A DNA stretch of 64,000 nt from the NCBI RefSeq assembly GCF_027595985.1, contig NC_073313.1, positions 80,313,994 through 80,377,993 of the forward strand, given 5' to 3'. This DNA comes from Sorex araneus. Lineage: Eukaryota; Chordata; Mammalia; Eulipotyphla; Soricidae. The notes beneath the pieces were generated by a model. That model was not told the DNA's origin and did not search any database. It worked only from the letters and a program-made list of their open reading frames with translations. A program made the translations under genes and the position numbers. Below are positions 46,034 to 56,820 of this stretch, in pieces (position 1 is the stretch's first letter; each line of letters opens with the position of its first letter).

Positions 46034-46683
46034 CCAGTTCCTTTTCTTGACTTTGCGTTCAGTTGGGTTTCCCCACTGGGACCTCAATTTCCTTGCTGTC
46101 GAATGGCAGCAGTTCTATGCCTCAGCTGCACAAAGTGTGTGTGCCACAAGTCAATATCAGTTGGAGTTGCTCATCAAAATGATCCATGGTATATACGTGT
46201 ATATTGTTTCTATGGGCCCTGACAGAATTGGGGGGTTCCTTTGGCAGTGCCCAAGGGAACTAGTAGGACCAGGGATCTAATCCAGACCTCCTGAGTGGAA
46301 AGCACGTGCCCCAGTTCGCGAGGTATCTCTCTGGCCTCAGTGTTCTTTCAAAATATAAGATATATCCTTGCTTCCCTCCTACATATTCTACCCCCATGTG
46401 GGTGCAGTAGGTCAGAGGTCAGATGTAAGATAACACAGGCACAAAATGCATTCCAGGGAGTGGAAGATAATGTGAATAGCTAGCCACAATTTAAATGTGC
46501 AGAATTAGTGTTTTGCATGACTGTCCATGAAATCTCATTTGCAGTGATACTATAAAATTGACTAGCACGATCTGATTTAGAAGTGTGAAATGCAGTAGGG
46601 ATGGAATATTTAGTCCTGGTTTCTTACCAGTATTACTTTGGGCTGGTACCAATTTTGTTACTTTTTTCTTGAGAGAAAGAGCA

Positions 46684-46822
46684 GCGGCCAGGGAAATCAG
46701 CTGAGAAGGCATTTGCCTTGCAGCCAATCTGGATTCAATCCCGGATACCACATATGCTTTGCCAGGATGCCAGGAGTGATTCCTGAACACAGTTGGCTGT
46801 GGAGAGAGAGAGAGAGAGGGAG
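46684..46822 (+). mobile_element. Old type A-like SINE
   Basis: Diverged head ('ggccagggaaatcagctgag'), 'gcatttgccttgca', and 'ccaggagtgattcctgaaca', ending in a (GA)n tract. Confidence 0.6.
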
Positions 46823-47164
46823 GGAGGGAGAGAAAGATAAAGAAAAAAGAAATGTAAAAAAAGAAAGAAAAGTAAAAGAGCAACCCCTCCTCCAAGGGTT
46901 GGTCAGCACAGAAATGATTTATTTATTATTAAGAAATGTCTTTCACAAGAGGTTCAGGAACTCTTTGCATATATATCCCTGTAAGATTGATTCATGGTAT
47001 TTCCCCCATGGGAAATAGCTTAGTATAGTGAACAATGATTCATAAGAAGAAAATGGTTACCTCAGGATCATAAGATAGTTTTAGAACAGCCTTATTCATT
47101 TGATAGAGTGAACAAAAGTTCATAAGAAAAATATTCCCTATGAATCTCAGGATAGCTTCCAACA

Positions 47165-47250
47165 GGGGACCAGTCCTCTTGGCCCCAAGTGTGAACAAAT
47201 TTGCAACTGTATCTCAGAGTTATTCAATAAAAAATTAGTTTTGAAAAGGA
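47165..47250 (+). mobile_element. Short L1 3' tail
   Basis: 'tttgcaactgtatctcagagttattcaataaaaa' landmarks (read in parts) are an L1 3' terminus, followed by a SINE. Confidence 0.6.
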
Positions 47251-47255
47251 TTTTA

Positions 47256-47432
47256 GGGGCTGGAGTGATAGCACAGCGAGTAGGGCATTTGCCTTGCACG
47301 CGGCCGACCCAGGTTCGATTCCCAGCATCCCATATGGTCCCCTGAGCACCGCCAGGAGTAATTCCTAGTGCAGAACCAGAAATAACCCCTGTGCATCTCT
47401 GGGTGTGATCCAAAAAGCAAAAAAAAAAAAGA
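47256..47432 (+). mobile_element. Type A SINE
   Basis: Full-length plus-strand copy. 'aaaaggattttagg' and 'aaaaggatcttagg' flank it. Confidence 0.92.
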
Positions 47433-47549
47433 AAAAAGGATCTTAGGAAGGTGTCAGAATGGCATTGTCCACTGGATGGATAAGCACCATGTCCTAGCCC
47501 TAAAGCCTGATTTGCAAACCTCTCCCCAACCAGTAGCCAAGTTAAAGAA

Positions 47550-48014
47550 GGTCATGGCATAGAATGACTGCACTCATTTGCGGAATATAAAATAGCATAA
47601 TATGAGACTAACACCCTAGGACAGTAGAGACAGGGCCAGGAATATTGCTCCACAGTTGGAAGCCTGACTTATGAACTAGGGGAGAAGGCAGCTGGAATAG
47701 AGAAGGAATTCACTAAGTCAATGATGGTTGGGGGGATCACTCGGGATGGGAGATGAGTGCTGAAAGTAGGTAAAGGACCAAACATGATAGCCCCTTATTA
47801 TCTGTATTGCAAACCATAATGCCCATAAGCAGAGAGAGAGTAAGAGGGAAATTGTCTGCCAATGGGAGGGGTGGGACGGGGTAGGAGGTTACTGAAGACA
47901 TTGGTGGTGGAAACTGTACACAGGTGAAGGGATGGGTATTCTATCATTATATGACTGAAACTCAAACATGAAAGCTTTGTAAGTGTAGCACATGGTGATT
48001 CAATTAAAAAAAAG
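47550..48014 (+). mobile_element. L1 3' end
   Basis: End of ORF2 and 3'UTR with 'gaatgactgcactcatttg', 'gctgaaagtaggtaaagg' and tail 'ggtgattcaattaaaaaaa'. Confidence 0.85.
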
Positions 48015-48407
48015 GTCACAAGAGTCGAGTTCTAATTTGGTAGGAAAGGTTAGTGGATTTATAAGGAGAGTAAGAGAGCAAACTAACATCTTTGCTGCTA
48101 CACATTCCCAGTTCTGCTCATTCTTCGATATTTTCTTCAGATTTGATATAGTTGCTTGCTGATTTTGTTACAGTTTTTTCATCCATTCCTTGGATATTTA
48201 TTAAGCACATGGCAGGCAGGCATGATTTTTATCATGTTGGGTTTGTGTCAGCCCAAGCCGTCTAAGGTACCTCAGATATTCCTAGCTCTGACCTGTAAAA
48301 GGCCCATGTGCATGCACCGTTGGCAAATGCTGATTCTGTGGCCAGAAACACTCGAGAATGCTGAATGCTCTTCAAATCTGTTCCAGATGCACTGTGCATA
48401 TCCACTA
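48015..48407. other. No gene recognised
   Basis: Apparently unique DNA. No feature seen. Confidence 0.4.
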
Positions 48408-48549
48408 TTTTTTTTTTTTGCTTTTTTGGGTCACACCCGGTGATGCACGGGGGTTACTCCCTGGATCTGCACTCAGGAATTATTGCTGCTGGTGCTCAGG
48501 GGACCATATGGGATGCTGGGAATCGAACCTAGGTCGGCCCTGTGCAAGG
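48408..48549 (-). mobile_element. Type A SINE lacking its head
   Basis: Minus-strand copy with a 5' truncation. 'atatccactatt' occurs on both sides (48397 and 48557). Confidence 0.85.
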
Positions 48550-48675
48550 CCAAGTGTATATCCACTATTAAAGCAGTCCCGAGTCCTAGTGTGAGGGAGT
48601 CTAGCTAGCATGACTGGAGGGGGGTCGATTAACAACAACATCACAGATCCCTTCAGTGAGAACTATTTTGGAGGC

Positions 48676-49842
48676 CCCCGTGGAATGTTTTTTGTGCCTT
48701 ACATCTAAGCTCTGACCTACTGCACACATATGGGGCCAGAATATGCAGGAAGGAAACAAGGATATATATTATATTTTGAAAAAACACTGAGGCCAGAGAG
48801 ATACCTCGCGATCTGGGGTTGGATCTTGCTTTCCACTCGGGAAGTCTGGATTAGATCCTTGGTCCTGCTAGTTCCCTTGGGCACTGCCAAAGGAACCCCC
48901 CAATTCTGTCAGGGCCCAGAAACAATATACGCGTATATACCATGAATCATTTTGATGAGCAACCCCAACTGATATTGACTTGTGGCACACACACTTTGTG
49001 CAGCTGAGGCATAGAACTGCTGCCATTAGATGGCAAGGAAATTGAGGTCCCAGTGGGGAAACCCAACTGAATGCAAAGTCAAGAAAAGGAACTGGGAACG
49101 CAGAGCAAAGAATGGGATATCTGCTATGGCCACTAGATGGCAGTCTAGTCCTTGGTTTCAGTCCGCGCCTGCAAGGGAAGCCGAGGTCCGACCATTCCTG
49201 GATGAGTCTGAGGTGTCAAATGCACCAGTTTAGTCAAATGGGTGTCTGTGCTGGTTGGCACCTTGTACCACGCAGCTACTGGGCTGCTTCTGTGTTTTCC
49301 TTAGGCGCCGGGTTTCCAGCATGGGCAGAGGAGAACTGAGGAAGAGGGAGTGAGTGCTGAGTGGGAAGGGAGGGGGCTGGGGCAGCGGTCCCTTGCCCAC
49401 ACAGCCCTCTGTGTCCCGGGCAGCAACCTCCCTGCCCACTGCACTAAGTCCTGACTCCTGCCTGCTGGGCAGAGCCCTCTGCCAGGCTGAAACTAGTGGC
49501 TTCCCCAAGCAACTCCTCACTTGGTATATTCCTTTGAGAACTATAGGACTAGTTTCAAACGTGTATTTGGGGCCGGGAAAATGGCTCAGAGGTAGAGAGA
49601 TTGTGTTGCATGTGTGGGACCTAGATTTGATCCTTGACATGGTCTGTCAATTATTTGATTGATCAGTTTCTTTTGAGCTGGAAAGCTAGCTCAAAAGACT
49701 GAATACCTGCTTTCCAAACAGGAGGATCAAGTTCCAGTCCCAGGCACCACGTGGTTCTCCAAGCAATGCTAGGAGTGACCCCAGAATTTTGAGCCTAGAT
49801 TTATCCCTAAGCGCTGTTAAGTGTGGAATTAAGGTCACCCAA

Positions 49843-49843
<1 letters not shown>
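48676..49843 (-). repeat. Inverted repeat, right arm (empty)
   Basis: Reverse-complement partner of 43968-46462 without the U6-NPM1 insertion. Homology runs from about 48680 ('ggaatgttttttgtgcc') to about 49843, where a TA repeat starts. Old tRNA-like SINEs are shared with the left arm and therefore predate the duplication. Confidence 0.85.
49084..49095. other. Empty target site of the U6-NPM1 retrocopy
   Basis: The single 'aaaaggaactgg' here is the reverse complement of the 12-bp duplication around the retrocopy in the other arm, and flanking bases match on both sides. Confidence 0.93.

Positions 49844-49845
<2 letters not shown>

Positions 49846-49901
<56 letters not shown>
49846..49901. 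repeat. (TA)n microsatellite
   Basis: About 55 bp of uninterrupted alternating A/T at the outer edge of the inverted repeat. Confidence 0.97.
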
Positions 49902-49904
<3 letters not shown>

Positions 49905-50566
49905 CTAAAGCAGTCCGACGGGCGCACGCACTTGCAGGCTCTCTGAGCGGCTCTGTCTCACTACCCGCGTTCGATGCTCTGGAACCACTGTGTGTGCTGT
50001 CAGTCAAGGGCAAGCGACAGAAGGAAGAAGACCAAGCTGGTTGCTGATTAGTTACCATTTATTCAATCTTCCATCTTTCTCATCTCCCACACTCCCAGCT
50101 CCGGCCTCTCTCTGCATCAACTGCAGCATCTCTCTCGCTTCTCTGTCTCTCCTCCTCCTTGTCTCTCCCACCTTGCCCTCTAGCTACACCCAGCCAGGTA
50201 GCCAAGTCAACATAAGAAATCCCTTCCTGAGGGCAGGGCATTCCAAAGCCCTTCCTGACTCTTAAGGTTTTTTTTTTTCCTTTCCTTAGTCCAAACACTT
50301 ATTAACATCTTAATGCTAATTATTTTTGTATGGACATAGCAAGAGATATTTTGAGGCTTGCAAGGCAGCTCTCCTGGCAACATCTTGCCACAGACTCAGA
50401 CTACAGCACTCAGGCCAGATTAATCATTCCTCACCCTAGCAGGGTCCAAATCTAGTTATCACTATTTGGATCATGACAGCATTTGTCCATGATCAAGCTC
50501 TTAACTTATAGTTAAGCATTAGGCACTTTGGCCAGGCCCATCTCGATGCCAGGGTAGCACACAACT
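49905..50566 (-). mobile_element. LTR-like block (endogenous retrovirus)
   Basis: Read on the minus strand it starts TGTGCTACC near 50566, has a GA-rich stretch, an AATAAA signal at about 50058-50063, then a GC-richer R/U5-like part with 'gtgagacagagccgc' that ends near 49905. This is the order of an LTR. No coding remnant adjoins it. The inner end and the target duplication could not be fixed, perhaps because of the neighbouring TA repeat. Confidence 0.5.
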
Positions 50567-50968
50567 CACCGCTTGCCCTGGGTCGGTCTCGTCCCTCGTC
50601 GGGACTCTGCTTTTGGGGGTGCTAGGAAGTAAGGGCAGCTGAGGCTTAGGTTGAGAGAACAGATGCCCAGGAGGAAAATATCATGTGGAGTCAAATGACT
50701 CCCAGGTTATAAAAGCATAGCATTTGCTAAGTGTTCCTGTGTCCATACAAAAAGGACATTGCTCTGAATAAACTATGCAAAGAACTCAAGGAGAAGAGAA
50801 AAACAGTATTTACAAGTCAACAGAACACTAAGAAAAAATTACAAATAAACACAGAGGATCGGGAGCACTGTAATGGGAGTAACCCAATAAACCTAAACTA
50901 CCTGAGGCTATGTTATCCTACATATATATATGTATATACATAGAGATTATGTGTATTATATATATATA
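50567..50968. other. No gene recognised
   Basis: Starts with a CpG-containing stretch ('gggtcggtctcgtccctcg') that may still belong to the LTR element. The rest resembles diverged L1 or unique DNA. Confidence 0.35.
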
Positions 50969-51141
50969 TTGTCATCCCCTTGTTCATCGATTTGCTCGAG
51001 TGGGCACTAGTAACATCTCCATTGTGCGACTTGTTACTGGTTTTGGCATATCGAATATGCCATGGGTAGCTTGCCAGGCTCTGCCGTGCGGGCAGGATAC
51101 TCTCAGTAGTTTGCCGTGCTCTCCAAGAGGGACGGAGGAAT
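50969..51141 (-). mobile_element. Type B SINE, head-truncated
   Basis: Minus-strand body and tail; stops at 'gggacggaggaat' before the tRNA-like head, like the copy at 2402-2609. A TA-rich run precedes it. Confidence 0.85.
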
Positions 51142-51189
51142 ATGTATATTAGCACACAATTCTCAACCCTTAACAACATGTTAGTAGTA

Positions 51190-51465
51190 ATCTCTTAGAC
51201 AAGGGGCTTAGTAACTCCAAGGTGAGATACAACAATCTCCACACCCTTTCTTTCAAGAAAATTTTTGTGGATCATTTTTAGCAGATATTTTATAACAAAC
51301 AATACAAAATAAACTATTTAGGTCCTGTTTGGGGGGCAGGCTTTGAGAGTCAGGGTGGAAAAATTCTAAATATGGTGATATGAAGGTATAATGGTGGTGG
51401 GATTAATGGTGGATATTGAATAATAAGCTATGGAGAACAACTTTATAAAAATAAACGAAATTTTT
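51190..51465 (+). mobile_element. Old L1 3' end
   Basis: 'aacaatctccacaccctttc', 'ggtggtgggattaatgg' and an A-rich tail; the same old subfamily as 37430-37580 and 27690-27950. Confidence 0.55.
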
Positions 51466-52284
51466 TAAAAGCAACATGAAATGCACATGCAAAAATAAGT
51501 CATCTAGGAAGATATCATTCTGTTAGTTTGTGGCTTTTTTCATGTTAATTATAACTAGAAATATTTCACCTTTTTCATATGTAGTGTTTACTCATCTTGC
51601 ATGATCTTTGTATGTTTTGTAAGTATTGTTTGCATGGTGTTCTATTGAAAATTGGTAATTCATATGTCTATTTTTCAGTAACCCTTTGCATTTATGATGG
51701 TATATCTGCTCATCAATCATTTTACTTTCGAAAAATTTGTTAAACCAATTTTTTAGAAAACAACTAATTAAATGTGTTGATGTGTTTTTTCTTGTTCCAC
51801 AGCTGTGATAGAAATAATTTTTCTATAATTTTCTGTACTTGCTACTCTATTTATCTTGTTGTTTCATTCTTACTTTGCTCACTTTTAATTTGATAGAGAT
51901 ATTTAGGCCTATGCATTTTCCTCAGAGCATTGTCATTCCTGGAATGGTATGATTTCTTTATCACACTTTGCTAAAAGCTGTAATTTTTAATTGTTTTTTC
52001 CCCACTTACTTCCCTTCACTGTAAGAAAGTTAAAACGTTTCCAGTGATGTGGAATGTGTTACATCCCCAGCCAGGGATTGTGACTTAGTGGTAAAACTAA
52101 GGTTGTGGTGCATGAAGCCCTTGTTTGATCCCTGGTACCCCAGAAACTTTCCCAAGCAAAGGAGTGTCTTTGTTTTCTGGTTTTGTTATGGATATTTAGA
52201 CTCATTGGTTCTGAAATCAGTTAGCATCATCTCTATTATTTCTTTGTTGTCTATATTTATCTAAGGTTTCTGTGTTCCTCCATG
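51466..52284. other. Old L1-like and tRNA-like traces, no gene
   Basis: The segment around 51888-51963 is repeated at 53862-53945. A decayed tRNA-like SINE head lies at about 52067-52150 ('gtgacttagtggtaaaact'). Confidence 0.4.
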
Positions 52285-52456
52285 GAAATCTTTAGCGATA
52301 ACACAATGGGTGGGGCGTTTGCCTTGCAAACTGCTGTTCAATTTCCAGCATCCCATATGATCCCCCGAGCACTGCCAGGAGTGATTACTGAATGCAGAAC
52401 CAGAACCAGGAGTAACCCCTGTGCATCACCGGGTGTGACCCAAAAAGCAAAAAAGA
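52285..52456 (+). mobile_element. Type A SINE
   Basis: Plus-strand copy with a damaged head and a 6-bp duplication inside the body ('agaaccagaacc'). Confidence 0.85.
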
Positions 52457-52479
52457 TAAAAAAATAAAAATAAAAATAA

Positions 52480-54020
52480 TAAAGCACTGTGAATTATAGT
52501 TATTCATAGTTGGGTTTTGATACACAATGTTCCAATCCCAATTCCCCCTCCACTGTCATCTTCCCTCCACCCGTGTTCCCCAGATTCTTTCTCATACCCA
52601 CCCACCGCAACTCTAGTCTGCTGTGTTGACAGACACCTTTTAAATTTGTCTATTAAAGTTTGTGACTTGTCACTTTAGCGCTGTTGACTTTGTGGTTCGG
52701 ATATTTAGCTCTGTCATTTTTTTTAGTTCTGTCATTTCTTAACACCACGAATGTACCTGGAATCCCTTGGCCCCGGTCCCCATGGCTTCTTGTCTATCTC
52801 TTCTCCCCTTCCCCTTCACTCATTTATTTCCTTCTCCTCTCTGTACTCATTTCCAAATTCACAATACCACACCCTGTGTCTGTCTTTCTTCTTTTGGCTT
52901 ACTTCATTTAACGTGGTATCTTCCAGCCCCATCCATTTTGCAGCAAATTGCATGATTTCATCATTCCTTACAGCTGCAAGGAATATCTACTCCATTGTGT
53001 ATAGATACACATTTTCTTTTTTTATTAACAATTTTTAAAAAGATTTATTCCTTAAATGTTTATTAAACATATGTTTTTTGGCTTTTTAAAATTTATTTAT
53101 TTTTAATTAGTGAATCACCATGAGGGTACAGTTACAGATTTATACACTTTTGTGCTTATGCTTCCCTCATACAAAGTTCGGGAACCCATCCCTTCACCAG
53201 TGCCCATTCTCCACCACCAGTAAACCCAGCATCCCTCCCACCCTCCCCAATCCCATCTCCCCCCACCCCACCCTGCCACTGTGGCAGGGCATCCCCTTCT
53301 GTTCTCTCTCTCTAATTAGCTGTTGAGGTTTGCAATAAAGGTGTTGAGTGGCCACTGTGCTCAGTCTCTAGCCCTCATTCAGCCCGCAACTCCCTTCCCC
53401 CACATGGCCTTCGACTACATTATAGTTGGTGATCCCTTCTCTGAGTTGCCCTTTCCCCAGAATGTGAGGTCAGTCTCCAAGCCATGGAGTCAACCTCCTG
53501 GTACTTATTTCTACGATTCTTGGGTGTTATTCTCCCACTCTGTTATTCTATATGCCATAGATGAGTGCAACCTTTCTATGTCTGTCTCTATCTTTCTGAC
53601 TCATTTCACTTAGCATGAAACTTTTCATGCCGATCCACTTAAATACAAAATTCATGACCTCCTTTTTTCTAACAGCTGCATAGTATTCCATTGTATAGAT
53701 GTTAGGTACACATTTTCATGATCCACCAATCTGTTGTTGGACATCTAGGTTGATTCCAAATTTTAGCTGTTGAACTGAGTGCTACAATGAATAGTTGCAT
53801 GCATATATCTTTTTGAATGGATGTTTCTCTGTCCCGGGCCTAAATTTCTAAAATTGGAATTTGATAGAGGTATTTAGGCCTATGTATTTTCCCCTGAGCA
53901 TTGCCATTCCTGAACATAGCTTTTGAAAGGGCGTGATTTCTTTATGCTGGATCATAGGGTAGCTCAATTTCTGTGGTTGGAATGTAGTCTGGTTCAACCC
54001 CTATGAATAACAGCACAGAG
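52480..54020 (-). mobile_element. Old L1 3' end and ORF2 part, interrupted
   Basis: The minus-strand L1 tail begins near 52480 and runs to about 53015. It is split by a young L1 (53020-53704) and resumes at 53705 with ORF2-like sequence. A ~80-bp foreign segment lies at 53862-53945. Confidence 0.65.
53020..53704 (-). mobile_element. Young L1 3' end
   Basis: Very similar to the 3'UTR of the L1 at 16913-19216, extending to the last codons of ORF2. 'tacacattttc' flanks it on both sides (about 53006 and 53706). Confidence 0.92.
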
Positions 54021-54159
54021 ACTTCTCAGTAAAATGGATCTCTGACTTGGGAGGGCAGCGGGTACACCAGTGATGGGTGTGGTGTTGTGATTATGTGCAT
54101 TGAAAACCATCGTTTACTATATTGTAAATCACAGTCCCTCAATCAATCAAAAAAGGGTT

Positions 54160-54331
54160 TTTTTTTGGCTTTTGGGGCCACACCCAGCGATGCACAGGGG
54201 TTACTCCTGGCTTTGCACTCAGGAATTACTCCTGGCAGTGCTCGGCGTACCATATGGGATGCTGGGAATCAAACCTGGGTTGACCACATGCAAGGCAAAT
54301 GCCTTACCCACTGTACTATCACCCCAGCCCC
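54160..54331 (-). mobile_element. Type A SINE
   Basis: Full-length minus-strand copy; 'caatcaaaaa' occurs on both sides. Confidence 0.92.
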
Positions 54332-54339
54332 AATCAAAA

Positions 54340-54568
54340 AGCTTTTTCTTTTAAATTTTTTATTAGAGAATCACTGTGATGTACAGTTACAAACCTATGA
54401 ACTTTTGTCTTTGCATTTCCTTCATACAGTGATCATTTACCTATCCCTCCACCAGTGCCCATTCACCTCCACCAATGATCGCAGTATCCCTCGCACCACT
54501 CCTACCAGCTCCCCCACCACCCCACCCTGCCTCTGTGGCAGGGCATTCCCTTTTGTTCTCTCTCCTTC
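54340..54568 (-). mobile_element. L1 3'UTR fragment
   Basis: T-rich tail, 'agagaatcactgtgatgtac' and 'ctatccctccaccagtgccc' landmarks. Its 5' side is cut at the insertion point of copy D. Confidence 0.85.
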
Positions 54569-54581
54569 AAAAAGGTTTTTA

Positions 54582-55305
54582 GTTAGTCGGGGCCCGTGCT
54601 CGGCTCCGGCCGGCCGGGTTTTCGGCCCCGGCGCCCATGGCCCTGCAGAGCCGGTGGATGTGGAACAAGCGGGAACCAGAGACAGCTTTAGGAATTGGGG
54701 TTCCAGCAAGTGCTTGCACCCATGTATGGAGACTGTGAACTAACTTTGGCTACTGCAGTTCCAGGAAGAGAAATGATTCATTTTCAAACTTAAATCTTCG
54801 CGGACTTAATTACTATAATACAGAAATTGTAAACCGCGCGGCCACTAGGCCGCGCGACATTTTATCTCTTCATTCTCATCAATGGAAAACTTATTATCAA
54901 ATATTTCCCTATTAATAGAGCTGTATTCTTAGGGGATAAATTCCAACAAAAATAGTGAGTCTGTTTTGAAACTCTAACAACAATAGTGAGTTATGTGCTG
55001 AAATCTGGAATGTAATCAAGGTAAAGAGAAAAGGAAGTGAAATTATCACTCACCTACGGGTGTGGGCTGGGGGGAGAGGGGTGGGATGTAATCTGTTTTT
55101 TTCTTTTGTTTGTTTGTTTGTCTGTTTTGTTTTTGCTTTTGTTTCTGTTTTTATTGGTAGTGGAATATGGGCACTGGTTAAGGGATGGGTGTTTGAGCAT
55201 TGTGTAACTGAGATATAAGCCTGAGAATTTTGTAACTTTCCACTTGGTGATTCAATAAAATAAATTAAAAAAAATAAAAAATAAAGCAGAAGTAGTAAAG
55301 GAAAA
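54582..55305 (+). mobile_element. ORF-less L1-tailed element, copy D
   Basis: 724 bp flanked by a 13-bp duplication (aaaaaggttttta; 54569-54581 and 55306-55318). It has the GC-rich 5' part with only one copy of the repeat unit ('gccggtggatgtggaac', 'gactgtgaactaac') and a perfect 9-bp GC hairpin at 54835-54856. A G-rich tract near 55060, a T/G-rich stretch and the L1-like 3' end with an A-rich tail follow. Very similar to copy C after the hairpin. No ORF of note. Confidence 0.8.
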
Positions 55306-55335
55306 AAAAAGGTTTTTAAAGTAAATCAAATGAGG

Positions 55336-55495
55336 AGGCTGGAGTGATAGCACAGTGGGGAGGGCATTTGCCGTGCATGTTGCCGACCCGGATTCGATCC
55401 TCGACATCTCAAATGGTTCCCAGAGCACTGTCAGGAGTAATTCCTGAGTGCAAAGCCAGGAGTAACCCCTGAACATCTCTGGGTGTGACCCCAAA
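55336..55495 (+). mobile_element. Type A SINE
   Basis: Plus-strand copy; 'taaatcaaat' at 55322 recurs near 55509. Confidence 0.88.
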
Positions 55496-55518
55496 ATAAA
55501 TAAAATTAAATCAAATTG

Positions 55519-56427
55519 GATGATTAAAAAATAAAAAATAAATTAAATGGATCTTTGATTTGTGTGTGTGTTGGAAAAAATTGGAATAGATGTGTCCTGG
55601 TGTAAGACGGGCATCATTACCAAAACAGACCTCTTGGGTCATCTGATCTGACGTTTAAGGACTCAGTTGTGTCCCTCCAAAATTAATATGCTGAAGCCCT
55701 GGCCTTCGATGACTCCGTCCTTCCTTCTCCTCTTCTTTCCTCTCTCCCTCCCACACTCTCCCACTTCCTCTCTTCCTCTTCCTTCCTCTCTCCCTCTCCC
55801 CATCCTGCACACACATAAAGAAAAGGACTCACTGTGAAGAAAGAGGGTGACCATCTGTAAGCCCGAAAGTACAGATTCCTCAGAATCCAATAGTGCTGGC
55901 AGGTTTATCTTGGACTTCCAGTCCTTAAGCGTAAGTATAGATTTCCACTGCTCAAGCCACCTAGTCTGTGGTATTTTATTATGACAAATAGACATGCCAA
56001 GATCTCTGTCTGTAGATAATTAGCACTGAGCTTCGTGGAAATGACATCTACAGGCAAGCCGCCAAAGCTTTTGTGCATCTGCATAGCTCAAAATAATTTT
56101 CCATTCAAGAGCAGTACCTGGCACTTGAATCCAGCAGCACGCATTTGCAGTAGCCTCACCACTGGAAGAGTGCTTCACATACAATTCCCCAGCGTGAAGC
56201 CTGGATTGCACAGTCTAGCATGGAGGGGTGCTCAGGTGAACCTGAGCAAGAAATCTGCTTTAAACCTCTGTGAGCTTTTCCCCTTGGCATGTTCTAATGA
56301 GCATCAGCTCTTTCCTTGAGTGTCTGGAAGCTTCCTTTATGTCAGTGCTCCTGCCGAGCGACCGAGTCCACCTTTACAGTAGTACCCAGGGCCTATTGGG
56401 GGTCTGTTTATGAAAACTAAGAGCTAG
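55519..56427. other. No gene recognised
   Basis: Apparently unique DNA with a CT-rich stretch (about 55715-55800). No supported feature. Confidence 0.45.
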
Positions 56428-56596
56428 GGGGCTGGAGTAATAATACAGCGGGTAGGGTGTTTGCCTTGCACATGGCCGACCCAGATTCGATTCCCAGCAT
56501 CCCATATGGTCCCCCAGCACTGCCAGGAGTAATTCCTGAGTGCAGAGCCAGGAGTAACCCCTGTGCATCGCTAAGTGTGATCCAAAAAGCAAAAAG
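56428..56596 (+). mobile_element. Type A SINE
   Basis: Full-length plus-strand copy with B-box-like 'gattcgattcc'. Confidence 0.92.
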
Positions 56597-56820
56597 CCAA
56601 CCTAGGAGCTGGGGAAAATGGACTTCCTCCCCATGCCTGCCACTCAGTAGGTGCCATCTATGAGTGGGAACCCCTGTGGGAGTCTCCGGAAGCTTGTGTG
56701 ATACTTAACATCAGGTACCATCAACACATTAGTCTCTAGCTTAGAGTGTTTTGCATTCTACCTTTGATTTTTGACTGGGCCCCTTCTCCCCTCTGTGGCT
56801 TAGAAATCTTTCATGGATGG

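Larger units (their letters stand above)
43968..46462 (+). repeat. Inverted repeat, left arm (filled)
   Basis: Apart from the retrocopy at 44724-46033, this arm is the reverse complement of 48676-49843. By eye, identity is in the mid to high 90s percent in the outer half and somewhat lower towards the spacer. The arm contains two old tRNA-like SINEs (about 43968-44133 and 44160-44245) and another near 46255-46345. Long frames across it (44149-44565) are not protein genes: the same frame in the other arm changes amino acids freely and matches nothing known. Confidence 0.85.
46463..48675. other. Spacer of the inverted repeat
   Basis: No gene. It contains an old SINE (46684-46822), a GA-rich tract, L1 tails and a type A SINE (listed separately). 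The remainder looks unique. Confidence 0.5.

Noticed and set aside
54087-54743. A 218-codon plus-strand frame
   Set aside because: It crosses a SINE, an L1 3'UTR and the start of copy D, three unrelated insertions.
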